Assembly: GCA_017941085.1 (NCBI GenBank)
Contig: JAGAXF010000005.1
Span: 1-64,000, forward strand
Source of the DNA: Bacillota bacterium
Lineage (GTDB): Bacteria; Bacillota; Clostridia; Peptostreptococcales; Anaerovoracaceae
DNA length: 64,000 bases
Reading direction: 5' to 3'
The notes under the pieces were generated by a model. The model ran no database searches. It was not told the DNA's origin and saw nothing but the letters and a program-made list of their open reading frames with translations. The first letter of the stretch is position 1. Each line of letters starts with the position of its first letter. Below, one piece after another: positions 27,174 to 35,363 of this stretch. The position numbers and the translations under genes are program-made.

Positions 27174-27712
27174 TTTCTTCTAGCCTCTTTCATTTTTAGC
27201 GCCAAGGGATGAGGTCTAAGGGTATCGGGAGCAAGAATGAAATCCTTATTCTTTTCCTTGGCTTCCTGAAGTGCTTCCATAGCCAGTCTGGCGGCACATT
27301 TATATCCGCTATCCGGATCATGATGGCATTCAGCGGCACCAAGGGTAACCGAGATATTGTACTTGCTGATTTCCTTATCCTCTGAGAAGGCTGCTTCTAT
27401 TTCGCTGCAGATCTCTTCAATCTCATCTCTACTATTTAAATAATGGAGTACCACAACATACGTATACTCATTGTATTTGGCTACAATGGTATCCTCCAAT
27501 GCATAAGTCTCCATCTGTTTTTCAATTTTATGAAGGAGCTCATTTAATTGACTCCTTGTTAATCTTTCCTTGATCTCTTCAAATTGGTTGATCTGAACTA
27601 CTACAATTGCATGTTGACCACAAGCTAATTCACATATCCCCCTCTGGGTCAGGCAGAATGCATCCAACCATTCCCATGAATTGATCAATTCTTTGCTTAC
27701 TTGCTTCGTCAT
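27170..27712 (-). CDS. Degenerate GGDEF-like domain protein
   Basis: A 180-residue soluble protein whose core (about 30-150) follows the GGDEF fold: AIVVVQINQFEEIKERL matches the first strand and helix. TIVAKYNEYTYVVVL sits where GG(D/E)EF should be, with YNEYT in its place, and VTLGAAECHH then AARLAMEALQEAKEKNKD resemble the following segments. The catalytic residues are lost, so it probably senses or scaffolds and does not make cyclic di-GMP. Operon partner: the MBL hydrolase. The assignment rests on pattern reading only. Confidence 0.55.
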   Translation of the reverse strand: MTKQVSKELINSWEWLDAFCLTQRGICELACGQHAIVVVQINQFEEIKERLTRSQLNELLHKIEKQMETYALEDTIVAKYNEYTYVVVLHYLNSRDEIEEICSEIEAAFSEDKEISKYNISVTLGAAECHHDPDSGYKCAARLAMEALQEAKEKNKDFILAPDTLRPHPLALKMKEARRK

Positions 27713-27863
27713 AACTTACGTCCCTTTGCGTTAGTAACATAGTGTACTAAAGTACCAAAGATAAACAAAAAAGTGATACTTGATGTCAATAATCTACACC
27801 CTGCGGTAATACTCTTCCGTTACCTGGATGTCTTGACAATAAATTGTGGTTTTTTCGATTTAT

Positions 27864-28481
27864 TTAGGAATTAATATGAGCTCGAATCCTTCCTATGAGC
27901 ATCTCAAGAGCCACCATATTTAATCCACCCTCGGGAATGATAATATCCGCAAATCTCTTTGATGGTTCAACAAAGGCTTCATGCATGGGCTTAACCGTAG
28001 TTATGTATTGATTGATTACGCTGTCCAAGCTGCGGCCTCTCTCTTTTACGTCTCTGGTAATTCTTCTTAAAATCCTTACATCTGCATCTGCATCAACAAA
28101 GACTTTGATATCCATAAGCTTTCTCAACTCTTCAGGATAGAAGATCATAATTCCTTCGACTATTATTACCTTTGATGGATGTATGGTTAGAGTGTTTTCA
28201 GATCTGTCATATATTGTGTAGTCATAGATAGGGCATTCAACAGTCTCCCCCCTTCTCAAACGAGTAAGGTGTTCCACAAACATTTCAGTGTCATAGGAAT
28301 TGGGATGGTCATAGTTTAGATTTATTCTTTCGTCATATGTCAGTTCATGGTGAGCTTTATAGTAGCTATCATGAGGAATAACTGTTACATGGCTCCCCAG
28401 GTTTTGTACTATGGCCTGGGTCAAAGTTGTCTTACCGCTACCTGTTCCTCCGGCTATTCCGATTACTATAATGTCGCTCAT
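27864..28481 (-). CDS. udk: Uridine kinase
   Basis: A 205-residue uridine/cytidine kinase of the pyrimidine salvage pathway. The P-loop is GIAGGTGSGKTTLTQ (about 7-21), HDSYYKAHHELTYDERINLNYDHP is the nucleoside-binding region and RRITRDVKERGRS the lid. GAGAGG lies before the ATG. It is divergent from the membrane acyltransferase-like gene. Confidence 0.95.
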   Translation of the reverse strand: MSDIIVIGIAGGTGSGKTTLTQAIVQNLGSHVTVIPHDSYYKAHHELTYDERINLNYDHPNSYDTEMFVEHLTRLRRGETVECPIYDYTIYDRSENTLTIHPSKVIIVEGIMIFYPEELRKLMDIKVFVDADADVRILRRITRDVKERGRSLDSVINQYITTVKPMHEAFVEPSKRFADIIIPEGGLNMVALEMLIGRIRAHINS

Positions 28482-28537
28482 ATTAAACCTCTCTATAACA
28501 AATACAACTGTAGGTTTATTATATCACAATACTTTGA

Positions 28538-28543
28538 TATAAT
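28538..28543 (+). promoter_or_regulatory. Extended TATAAT box giving a possible leaderless start
   Basis: TGATATAAT lies only 6 bases before the ATG at 28550, so transcription would begin at or next to the start codon. No Shine-Dalgarno sequence precedes the ATG and no good -35 box is seen. Confidence 0.4.
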
Positions 28544-28549
28544 CGATAT

Positions 28550-30010
28550 ATGGAAAACATTACAACATACTCAGCCGCCAGAAAGAGTGTCCTTGTCTGG
28601 TTGGTAGCTCTGCTCAGCATCTGCTCCGCAGTAGCAAGAATCGTCTTTGTCTGCGTAGGCGACATGGACGGAATGAACATAGTTGTCCGTATTGTTCTTC
28701 CCGTTGCAGCAAATTTATTGTTAGCATTTAGGCTGCCTTTGAGAGGCGAGAAGCAATTTTACGTGACCATACTCCCTGTTCTTATACTTGTATGGGGTCT
28801 GTGTCTCGACGGAGTCCAGGCTGCTACAGGTTTCGTTATCCCTGTTGTAATTGCCCTTTGTATTGTGTTTGCCCTTTTGTATTTTTTAACCTTCGGAGGA
28901 AAGCTTTCCAGCAAAGTCTTTCTGTTGATATTTTTTCTGGGCGCAATAGCTGCGGCAATTATGCTTTATGGCGCACAAGGTTTAATTACAGATCTGTTAG
29001 GTCAAGGAGAAGCCTCTTCCCGGGCTTTGTTAAATCCAAACTTCAAATGGCTACTATTCTCCGACATAGCATTCATGCTGTCCTTGTTGTTTCTTATTCT
29101 CTGTCCACATAAACTGGCTCCCTGGAAGGAAGGGGAACCCTATCGCCTTCGCTTTGGCGACCGGTTGGACGGAAGGCGAATTCGCAACATGCCTGTAATG
29201 AGTAAGGTAACGTCTTACTTTATGCCCACCAGGCTTGGCCGAAGCAACTACATCAGAGACACCATCGAAATAACCAATATGGAAAGGTATATAAACCAGA
29301 AGCGTCGGGAAGGGCTTAAGCATTTCGGAATTACCCATGTACTTCTGGCTTCCTATATTCGCACCACCGCCGATATGCCCGGCCTCAATAGATTTGTTGC
29401 CGGTCAGCGGGTGTATCATAGATTTGATACCTCTGTAAACATGGTGGTCAAAAAGGAAATGTCCAAGGATTCGCCGGACTCCTCCATCAAGGTTTATTTC
29501 AGCCCCTCCGACACGGCTGCCGAAATCTACGAGAAGTTCGACGTAGCTATGCAAAATGCCAGAGAGGCAGGAATTGCCAATGGCTACGATTCCATCACCC
29601 ATGTACTGGACTACCTTCCCAGCGTGGTTATGTCCCTCTTTGGATTCCTGGTAAGATTTCTGGACTATTTTGGAATCATGCCTTACGCTTTGGAAAGGGT
29701 AAGCCCCTTCCATGGATCCCTGTTTATTACCTCCATGGGAAGCTTAGGCATTCCACCTATTTATCATCACCTTTACGATCTTGGAACTGTGCCGGTGTTC
29801 TGCGCCTTTGGTCACAAATACACCAGGTATATGCCGGATAAGAACGGTGAAATAATGACAAAAAAATTCATCGACTACACCGTGGTGTGCGATGAAGGTA
29901 TATGCGATGGATTCTACTACGCCTCAGCCATGAAAAAATGGCGAGCATATATGACTCATCCGGAGAGATTGGACACACCTCCGGAAGTTGTAGTAGAGGA
30001 TATTTACTGA
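28550..30010 (+). CDS. Membrane protein with 2-oxoacid dehydrogenase acyltransferase-like domain
   Basis: A 486-residue protein with two parts. Residues 10-195 hold five or six transmembrane helices. Residues about 215-475 resemble the CoA-dependent acyltransferase (E2/chloramphenicol acetyltransferase-like) fold: MPGLNRFVAGQRVYHR, SPFHGSLFITSMGSLGIPPIYHHLYDLGTVPVF, and a C-terminal VCDEGICDGFYYA. The last matches the DHRVxDG active-site stretch, but the catalytic histidine is replaced by Glu (E-x-x-x-D-G). The activity is therefore in doubt: an acyl-binding or altered acyltransferase at the membrane is plausible. There is no lipoyl domain. The last 7 bases overlap the convergent cbiC. Confidence 0.65.
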   Translation: MENITTYSAARKSVLVWLVALLSICSAVARIVFVCVGDMDGMNIVVRIVLPVAANLLLAFRLPLRGEKQFYVTILPVLILVWGLCLDGVQAATGFVIPVVIALCIVFALLYFLTFGGKLSSKVFLLIFFLGAIAAAIMLYGAQGLITDLLGQGEASSRALLNPNFKWLLFSDIAFMLSLLFLILCPHKLAPWKEGEPYRLRFGDRLDGRRIRNMPVMSKVTSYFMPTRLGRSNYIRDTIEITNMERYINQKRREGLKHFGITHVLLASYIRTTADMPGLNRFVAGQRVYHRFDTSVNMVVKKEMSKDSPDSSIKVYFSPSDTAAEIYEKFDVAMQNAREAGIANGYDSITHVLDYLPSVVMSLFGFLVRFLDYFGIMPYALERVSPFHGSLFITSMGSLGIPPIYHHLYDLGTVPVFCAFGHKYTRYMPDKNGEIMTKKFIDYTVVCDEGICDGFYYASAMKKWRAYMTHPERLDTPPEVVVEDIY

Positions 30011-30630
30011 TTATACAGTATAGCATTGACTATGCAGGCGGCAATATTACTGCCGCCTTTTCTTCCTCTGTTCACTATTACCGGCAGTCCGGAATCTATA
30101 AGCACTTCCTTGCTTTCCACAACATTAACAAAACCCACAGGAACTCCTATAACTCCTGCCGGTTTTATTTTTTTCTCTTTGAACAATTCAACAATGGAAA
30201 AAAGAGCGGTAGGTGCATTGCCAATGGCAAATACCACCGGCCCCTTCAGCGAAGCTGCTTTCTCCATGGACACATAGGATCTGGTAACTCCTCGCTCCTT
30301 AGCTTCTGTGGCCACATCTTCGTCACCTATGTAACATTCAACTCTGGCTCCATACTCCTCCAGCTTCTTTTTGTTGATTCCCGACTTGGCCATTTTAGTA
30401 TCCGTCACTATTGTTCCGCCATTTCTTATGGCCTCGACAATTCCTTCCACAGCATCCTTGGCAAAGTACATGGTTTTAGCATAATCAAAATCTGCGGAAG
30501 TGTGAATACATCTTTTTATTATGTGCTCATATTTTGAAGGAAGTATTATTCCTTCCCTTTGAAGTTCACTTTCTATTATTTCAAAACTTCTTTTTTCTAT
30601 TTCACCTGGTTTAATATTATCTATTTTCAT
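30004..30630 (-). CDS. cbiC: Cobalt-precorrin-8 methylmutase CbiC
   Basis: A 208-residue enzyme that moves the C11 methyl group to C12, giving cobyrinate. The catalytic histidine lies in RCIHTSADFDY (about residue 43). The substrate-binding segments TIVTDTKMAKSGI and AIGNAPTALF are present. AGAGG precedes the ATG at 30630, 3 bases past the cobD stop codon. It is the last gene of the B12 operon and overlaps the convergent membrane gene by 7 bases. Confidence 0.95.
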   Translation of the reverse strand: MKIDNIKPGEIEKRSFEIIESELQREGIILPSKYEHIIKRCIHTSADFDYAKTMYFAKDAVEGIVEAIRNGGTIVTDTKMAKSGINKKKLEEYGARVECYIGDEDVATEAKERGVTRSYVSMEKAASLKGPVVFAIGNAPTALFSIVELFKEKKIKPAGVIGVPVGFVNVVESKEVLIDSGLPVIVNRGRKGGSNIAACIVNAILYNQ

Positions 30631-30633
30631 CTG

Positions 30634-31770
30634 CTAACCTCTATTTAAGTCCATGGCCTCTTTAAGAGCCTCTAAAAGAATCCTGTTCTCCTCAGGAAGC
30701 TTAACGGCCACCCTGTACCAATTCCAACCTGCTTTATGCCCCTCTTTGCTTCCTTCGTATGAATAGTTCTCCTCTTCCAGTCCTATATAATTACTGCAAT
30801 TTCTAATTAGCACTCCTTTATTAATCAATATTTCATCCAAGGTCTTGGGACCTGAAAACATAATATAATTCCCCGAGGGTTTCACCGCCTTTAATCCCAT
30901 ATCAATAAGGCTCTTATACAGTTTTGATCCTTCTTCTCTAAGGAAGGCTCTTACATTTCCAATATACTCCTCGTCTTCCAGGGCACTTATACCTGCCACT
31001 TCTGCCGGTTTTGAAATATCCCATGGCTGTCCTATTTCTCTTATGACTTCCGCCAGCCCGGGATCACCGCAAATTACATATCCCAATCTAAGTCCCGCCA
31101 TGGCGTAGGTTTTGGTAAAAGAGCGTATAACAATAAGGCCGGGATGATTGTTTATTTCATTTATAAGACTATTCTTGTCCCCTTCCTCCGTAAGCTCCAT
31201 GAAACACTCGTCCAAAACCAGATAACTATTATTGGTCTCGCAAATATTTACAAGTCTCTCAATGTATTCTTTGCTCATTAATGCACCGGTGGGATTTCCG
31301 GGGTTACATATCCAAACTATTTGGTATCCACCATTCTGAACCTTGTTTAGAAAGTCCTCTCCCGGAAGAAATCCATACCTTTCCTCCACAACATGATAGA
31401 ATCTGTTGAAGCCCCCTTCTTTAAGGGCTTTGGAATATTCAGAGAATGTAGGCGCAAGTATTAGAGCCTTTGGACCTTCTTCTCCTTCTCCCACAGCCAT
31501 GAGTTCCTGCTTTATGGCTATAGGAATGCGATAAATCAAATCCGCCGCTCCATTGCCACAGGAAACCATCTCCGGATTTACACCAAAGACTTTAGCAATG
31601 GAAGATCTAAGATTGCGCTGCCTGTAATCCGGATAATTTTCCAGTTCCTTATCATCTATTAAGTTTTTTAGATCGGTTTTAACTCGCTCCGGCAAACCTA
31701 AAGGGGAAAGGTTAACGGAAAAATCGTATTCTATTTTACGTCCAAAAGTATTTCCACCATGCCTATCCAT
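30634..31770 (-). CDS. cobD: L-threonine-O-3-phosphate decarboxylase CobD
   Basis: A 378-residue PLP-dependent class I/II aminotransferase-fold enzyme. It begins MDRHGGNTFGRK and reads YDFSVNLSPLG, both typical of CobD. The PLP lysine is in SFTKTYAMAGLRLGY. It decarboxylates threonine phosphate to aminopropanol phosphate, the linker of the nucleotide loop. It overlaps the cbiA end by 8 bases. The main alternative, histidinol-phosphate aminotransferase, is disfavoured by the N terminus and the operon. Confidence 0.9.
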   Translation of the reverse strand: MDRHGGNTFGRKIEYDFSVNLSPLGLPERVKTDLKNLIDDKELENYPDYRQRNLRSSIAKVFGVNPEMVSCGNGAADLIYRIPIAIKQELMAVGEGEEGPKALILAPTFSEYSKALKEGGFNRFYHVVEERYGFLPGEDFLNKVQNGGYQIVWICNPGNPTGALMSKEYIERLVNICETNNSYLVLDECFMELTEEGDKNSLINEINNHPGLIVIRSFTKTYAMAGLRLGYVICGDPGLAEVIREIGQPWDISKPAEVAGISALEDEEYIGNVRAFLREEGSKLYKSLIDMGLKAVKPSGNYIMFSGPKTLDEILINKGVLIRNCSNYIGLEEENYSYEGSKEGHKAGWNWYRVAVKLPEENRILLEALKEAMDLNRG

Positions 31771-33166
31771 TTATTTTCATATACTCCTTCATGGCTTCCT
31801 TAAACCTTGCTATAAAACTTGGATTGGAAGAATAGTATAGGTGAGGATATCCCCAGAAAAGGTTTCTTCTGTTGTGAATGCATTCCCAGCTAATATCTGC
31901 TTCCGGCTTCTTTGCCATACAATCCTTACCGTTGTTGTTAGAGTCGTAATAATGGAATTCGTGTCCTTTGATTGTTTCTCCCTGCTCCAACAACCCTTGG
32001 GTGGCGGAGGTAATATTTACATATCCAAAGCGGGATAGCTTTCCTGTATTATATGCCTTTCCCGGAATTACTCCCGCCATCTCTACTTCTGAATCCTTTT
32101 CCACTATACTTCCCAGAAGGTACATAAAGCCACCGCATTCAGCCAAGGATGGCATTCCGGATTCTATAGCTTTGGCAATATCCTCTCTCATGGACTTGTT
32201 TGCTTCCAGCTCCTTCAGGTACAGTTCCGGATACCCTCCTCCCAGCAGTATGCCGCTTATTCCGTAGGGCAGTTTTTTTTCATGTATGGGAGAAAACTCC
32301 ACGATGGATATGCCTGCTTCCTCCAAAGCCCTAAGATTCTCATCATAGTAAAAACAAAACCCTTCGTCTCTTGCCACTGCAAGTATAGGTTCTTGTTCCT
32401 TTGGCCATTGATGGGGAGTCTCCATTTCTCCCTTACCGGAAGGCTTCTCTTCAATGGACTTTGCCTCTGCCATTATTCTCTTTATATCTTCCAGGCTGCA
32501 GTGCTCTCTGATTAAATCAGAAAAACCATCCACCTGCTTCCTCAGGTCCTCGATCTCATTAGGCATCTTTAATCCTAAGTGACGACTTTCCAAATTCAAG
32601 TCCTTGCTTTCCGGAATAAAACCTAGGGTTCTTGCCTCTGATCCTATTTCCTTAAGCATTTCGTTCATAAGAGGAGCAATAGTCTGGTAATACTTCTGTG
32701 ATACCCTATTAATAACAACCCCTTTAATCAAACCATTAACATCATCCAGGACAATTCCCTTCACCAAAGAAATAATGGTATTCCAAATCCCCCTTCCATC
32801 CATCACCAAAAGAATGGGCGTCTGGGTAATGGAGGCTATCTCATATCCGGAGCCCCTACCTATTCCGTCATATATTCCCATTACTCCCTCTAAAACTGCC
32901 TCATGGGCCTTTGATGACCTTAGAATATCCAGTATTTCCTCATCGGGGGAAAAGAAGCTATCCAGATTCTTGCTGGTTATTCCTATTACATTTCTATGAA
33001 ACATAGGGTCGATATAGTCAGGCCCACACTTAAAAGCAACCACCTTCTCTTCCTCTCTCTTCTCCTTGTTAAGAAGGTTAAGAAGGCAACAGGTAAATAT
33101 GGTTTTGCCACTTCCGCTTTTGGGAGCTGCGATCATTATTCTTGGAATGCTTATTTCCTTCTTCAT
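31763..33166 (-). CDS. cbiA: Cobyrinic acid a,c-diamide synthase CbiA
   Basis: A 467-residue ATP- and glutamine-dependent amidase. The N-terminal P-loop is AAPKSGSGKTIFTC and the dethiobiotin-synthetase-like domain runs to about 200. The C-terminal glutamine amidotransferase domain carries the catalytic Cys in SLAECGGFMYLLG, preceded by GILLGGGYPELY. It amidates the a and c side chains. GAGGA lies before the ATG. Ser-rich linker around 235-250. Confidence 0.95.
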   Translation of the reverse strand: MKKEISIPRIMIAAPKSGSGKTIFTCCLLNLLNKEKREEEKVVAFKCGPDYIDPMFHRNVIGITSKNLDSFFSPDEEILDILRSSKAHEAVLEGVMGIYDGIGRGSGYEIASITQTPILLVMDGRGIWNTIISLVKGIVLDDVNGLIKGVVINRVSQKYYQTIAPLMNEMLKEIGSEARTLGFIPESKDLNLESRHLGLKMPNEIEDLRKQVDGFSDLIREHCSLEDIKRIMAEAKSIEEKPSGKGEMETPHQWPKEQEPILAVARDEGFCFYYDENLRALEEAGISIVEFSPIHEKKLPYGISGILLGGGYPELYLKELEANKSMREDIAKAIESGMPSLAECGGFMYLLGSIVEKDSEVEMAGVIPGKAYNTGKLSRFGYVNITSATQGLLEQGETIKGHEFHYYDSNNNGKDCMAKKPEADISWECIHNRRNLFWGYPHLYYSSNPSFIARFKEAMKEYMKING

Positions 33167-33218
33167 TATTTCGTCCTCTTAGTTTGGATCACTGTTCCAA
33201 CAGCTGAAGGCTATCGAA

Positions 33219-33875
33219 TTACTTTCCCACCGGCTGAAGGTTAAAAGAAATAATATATATGGGATTCTCTCCCATCATCATGTGATAGGAGCCTACCTCT
33301 TTGCTCTTGCTGACGGATATCTGTTCTATCTCCAAATCTTCTATGCCAAAGGTAGGTCCGGAGGCAGTTTCCCCTTCACCCTTCTGATTCTTAGCTCTAT
33401 CATAGGATTCTATCAAGGAAACAGCTTCCCCCAGAGTTTCCAAGCTAATTGCATTTATCACTATGCGAACATTGGGATTTAATGTCCCCAGGTTATCTAT
33501 TATTTCCCGTAGATTACCACCGCTTCCTCCAATGAATCCACAGTCAGGCGTTTCCAGGCCTTTAATTGCCTCCGGCGCAACTCCATGGATTATTTCAACA
33601 TTCTCACATTCGAACTTTTTCCTATTGGCCTCTATAAGCTCAAGGGCATCCTTGTTTTTTTCTATAGCATAGACCTTAATAGATTTGTTCATGGAAGCGG
33701 CCTGAATGGCTATTGAACCGGTTCCACTGCCGATATCAAAAAGCACATCTCCCGGCCTTAAGCCCAACTTAATTATGCTTAAATCTCTTATGGTCGATTT
33801 TGTCATCGGCACCTTTCCCCTGATAAAATCTTCGTCGGGAATGGTGGCGATTATTCTCTCATTGTTGCTTCTCAT
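33219..33875 (-). CDS. cbiT: Cobalt-precorrin-6B C15-methyltransferase (decarboxylating) CbiT
   Basis: A 218-residue Rossmann methyltransferase. The SAM motif is LFDIGSGTGSIAIQAA, preceded by GKVPMTKSTIRDLSI, and GFIGGSGGNLREI follows, all typical of CbiT. It methylates C15 and decarboxylates the acetate side chain, acting with CbiE, which is fused to CbiJ just upstream. AAGGAA lies before the ATG. Two GCTGAAGG copies in the 52-base gap before cbiA have no clear meaning. Confidence 0.93.
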   Translation of the reverse strand: MRSNNERIIATIPDEDFIRGKVPMTKSTIRDLSIIKLGLRPGDVLFDIGSGTGSIAIQAASMNKSIKVYAIEKNKDALELIEANRKKFECENVEIIHGVAPEAIKGLETPDCGFIGGSGGNLREIIDNLGTLNPNVRIVINAISLETLGEAVSLIESYDRAKNQKGEGETASGPTFGIEDLEIEQISVSKSKEVGSYHMMMGENPIYIISFNLQPVGK

Positions 33876-33914
33876 ATTCCTTCTTTACCCTCCGGTTCTT
33901 TAGACCATGAGTCA

Positions 33915-35363
33915 TCATTTCTTGGCAAATACAGTGAAGAGCCCCGACCTTAAAGTCGGAACTGTGTCCTTTAAAATACTTTTTGGTGTCCCATGAAAAA
34001 TTCTCTCATCCTCATAGGATAACTCGTATCCAAATACTATGGGAATATCCCCTAGGTTATTATCAATCAATTCATTGCACAGCTTCTCCACATCATCTTT
34101 TCCTGAAAGCAAAGAAAAAACTCTACCTTTGCCTTCCAGTTCATTAACAAAATCCTGGTATACACAAGGTTCCTTTGACTTACCGTGGAGACTGATCATT
34201 CCACTGTTGCTGTAACTTTCTCCTATCTTGGCAGAAAAATATGACAGGGAAGAAATCCCCGGAAGGGTCTCCATTCTGCATTTAATCCCTTCCTTGGCAA
34301 GGAGATCCTCAACCTCTCTTCTCATTTTTTCGCTTCCGCTATAGAAGCCGCTGTCGCCACTAAAGAGAATTGCCACCCTTTCATGTCTGCCTTCTAGAAG
34401 TATAGGCACCACATCCTTGGCCAAATAATATGGATAGACCTCCTTGGTTTCTTTATAGGGTGCAATCATTCTTTCTGCACCGAAGACTACGTCACTGGTC
34501 TCTATGACAGCCCTACTTCTCTCCGTCAAATAAGATAAATCCCCGGGGCCAATTCCCACCAAGGATATTTCCATAACGGGCTCTCCAACAATTAATCTAA
34601 TAGCTTCCTTTACTGATAATCCTTTTTCTTCCCTTGGTCTACCGATAACGAAAAGGTCTATGTCTTCATCATCCGCAGCCTTAAGTTTCTCAGGGAAACC
34701 TCCCGTTACGCCGCTTTCCTTTGTTACCAAAGTCTTAATATTCAGCTGAGAAATGAGGGCCTTATTGAGTTCCAGGCTGAAGGGGCCCTGCATAGCAATA
34801 ATGTGTTCCCCCTTAAGACCTGCATTATTACACAGCTCAATACTATCAACGGAAGGTAGAACTCTGGCATATAAACGTTCTCTCACCTCTTCATCAGAAG
34901 CAAAGGCGTCTATATCCTTACTTCCCGTGGTCAAAAGTATATTTCCTACTGTGGATAAAAGTCCCTTGGCGCAGCTTTCCACATCCTCAAAATATACTAT
35001 TTTCCCTTCACCATTTTTTTCTGATGGATTTAACCTATTATCCTGAGATGCAGCAGCTTTTTCTCTTATTATTCTTATATATTCTTTTCCTTTTTTATTG
35101 CAGGCTTCTTTTATATTGTCAGTTACTATACTTGCATAAGGATGGGTGGCATCGAAAACTAAATCTCCATTTTCTTCGATGAAACTCTCCATTTCATCCT
35201 CATTCATTCGCCCTTTATGAACCTGAACCAGAGGGTTTTCCTTAAGCACCAATTCTCCATAATCTGTAGCAACAGAAAGGATATGTGGTACGCCTCCCTT
35301 GGCTAAACCATCGGATAATAGCCGTCCTTCTGTGGTTCCTGCAAAAATAATTATTCTCTTCAT
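33915..35363 (-). CDS. cbiJE: CbiJ-CbiE fusion: cobalt-precorrin-6A reductase / C5-methyltransferase
   Basis: A 482-residue fusion. Residues 1-250 are the reductase: IIIFAGTTEGRLLSDGLA, then DATHPYAS and VIGRPREEKG. Residues about 258-482 are the SAM-dependent tetrapyrrole methylase CbiE, starting EISLVGIGPGDLSYLTERSRAV, with LFSGDSGFYSG and PGISSLSYF. The two halves act at neighbouring steps, so the fusion couples reduction with C5 methylation. The ATG overlaps the TGA of cbiGH by 4 bases. Confidence 0.92.
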   Translation of the reverse strand: MKRIIIFAGTTEGRLLSDGLAKGGVPHILSVATDYGELVLKENPLVQVHKGRMNEDEMESFIEENGDLVFDATHPYASIVTDNIKEACNKKGKEYIRIIREKAAASQDNRLNPSEKNGEGKIVYFEDVESCAKGLLSTVGNILLTTGSKDIDAFASDEEVRERLYARVLPSVDSIELCNNAGLKGEHIIAMQGPFSLELNKALISQLNIKTLVTKESGVTGGFPEKLKAADDEDIDLFVIGRPREEKGLSVKEAIRLIVGEPVMEISLVGIGPGDLSYLTERSRAVIETSDVVFGAERMIAPYKETKEVYPYYLAKDVVPILLEGRHERVAILFSGDSGFYSGSEKMRREVEDLLAKEGIKCRMETLPGISSLSYFSAKIGESYSNSGMISLHGKSKEPCVYQDFVNELEGKGRVFSLLSGKDDVEKLCNELIDNNLGDIPIVFGYELSYEDERIFHGTPKSILKDTVPTLRSGLFTVFAKK

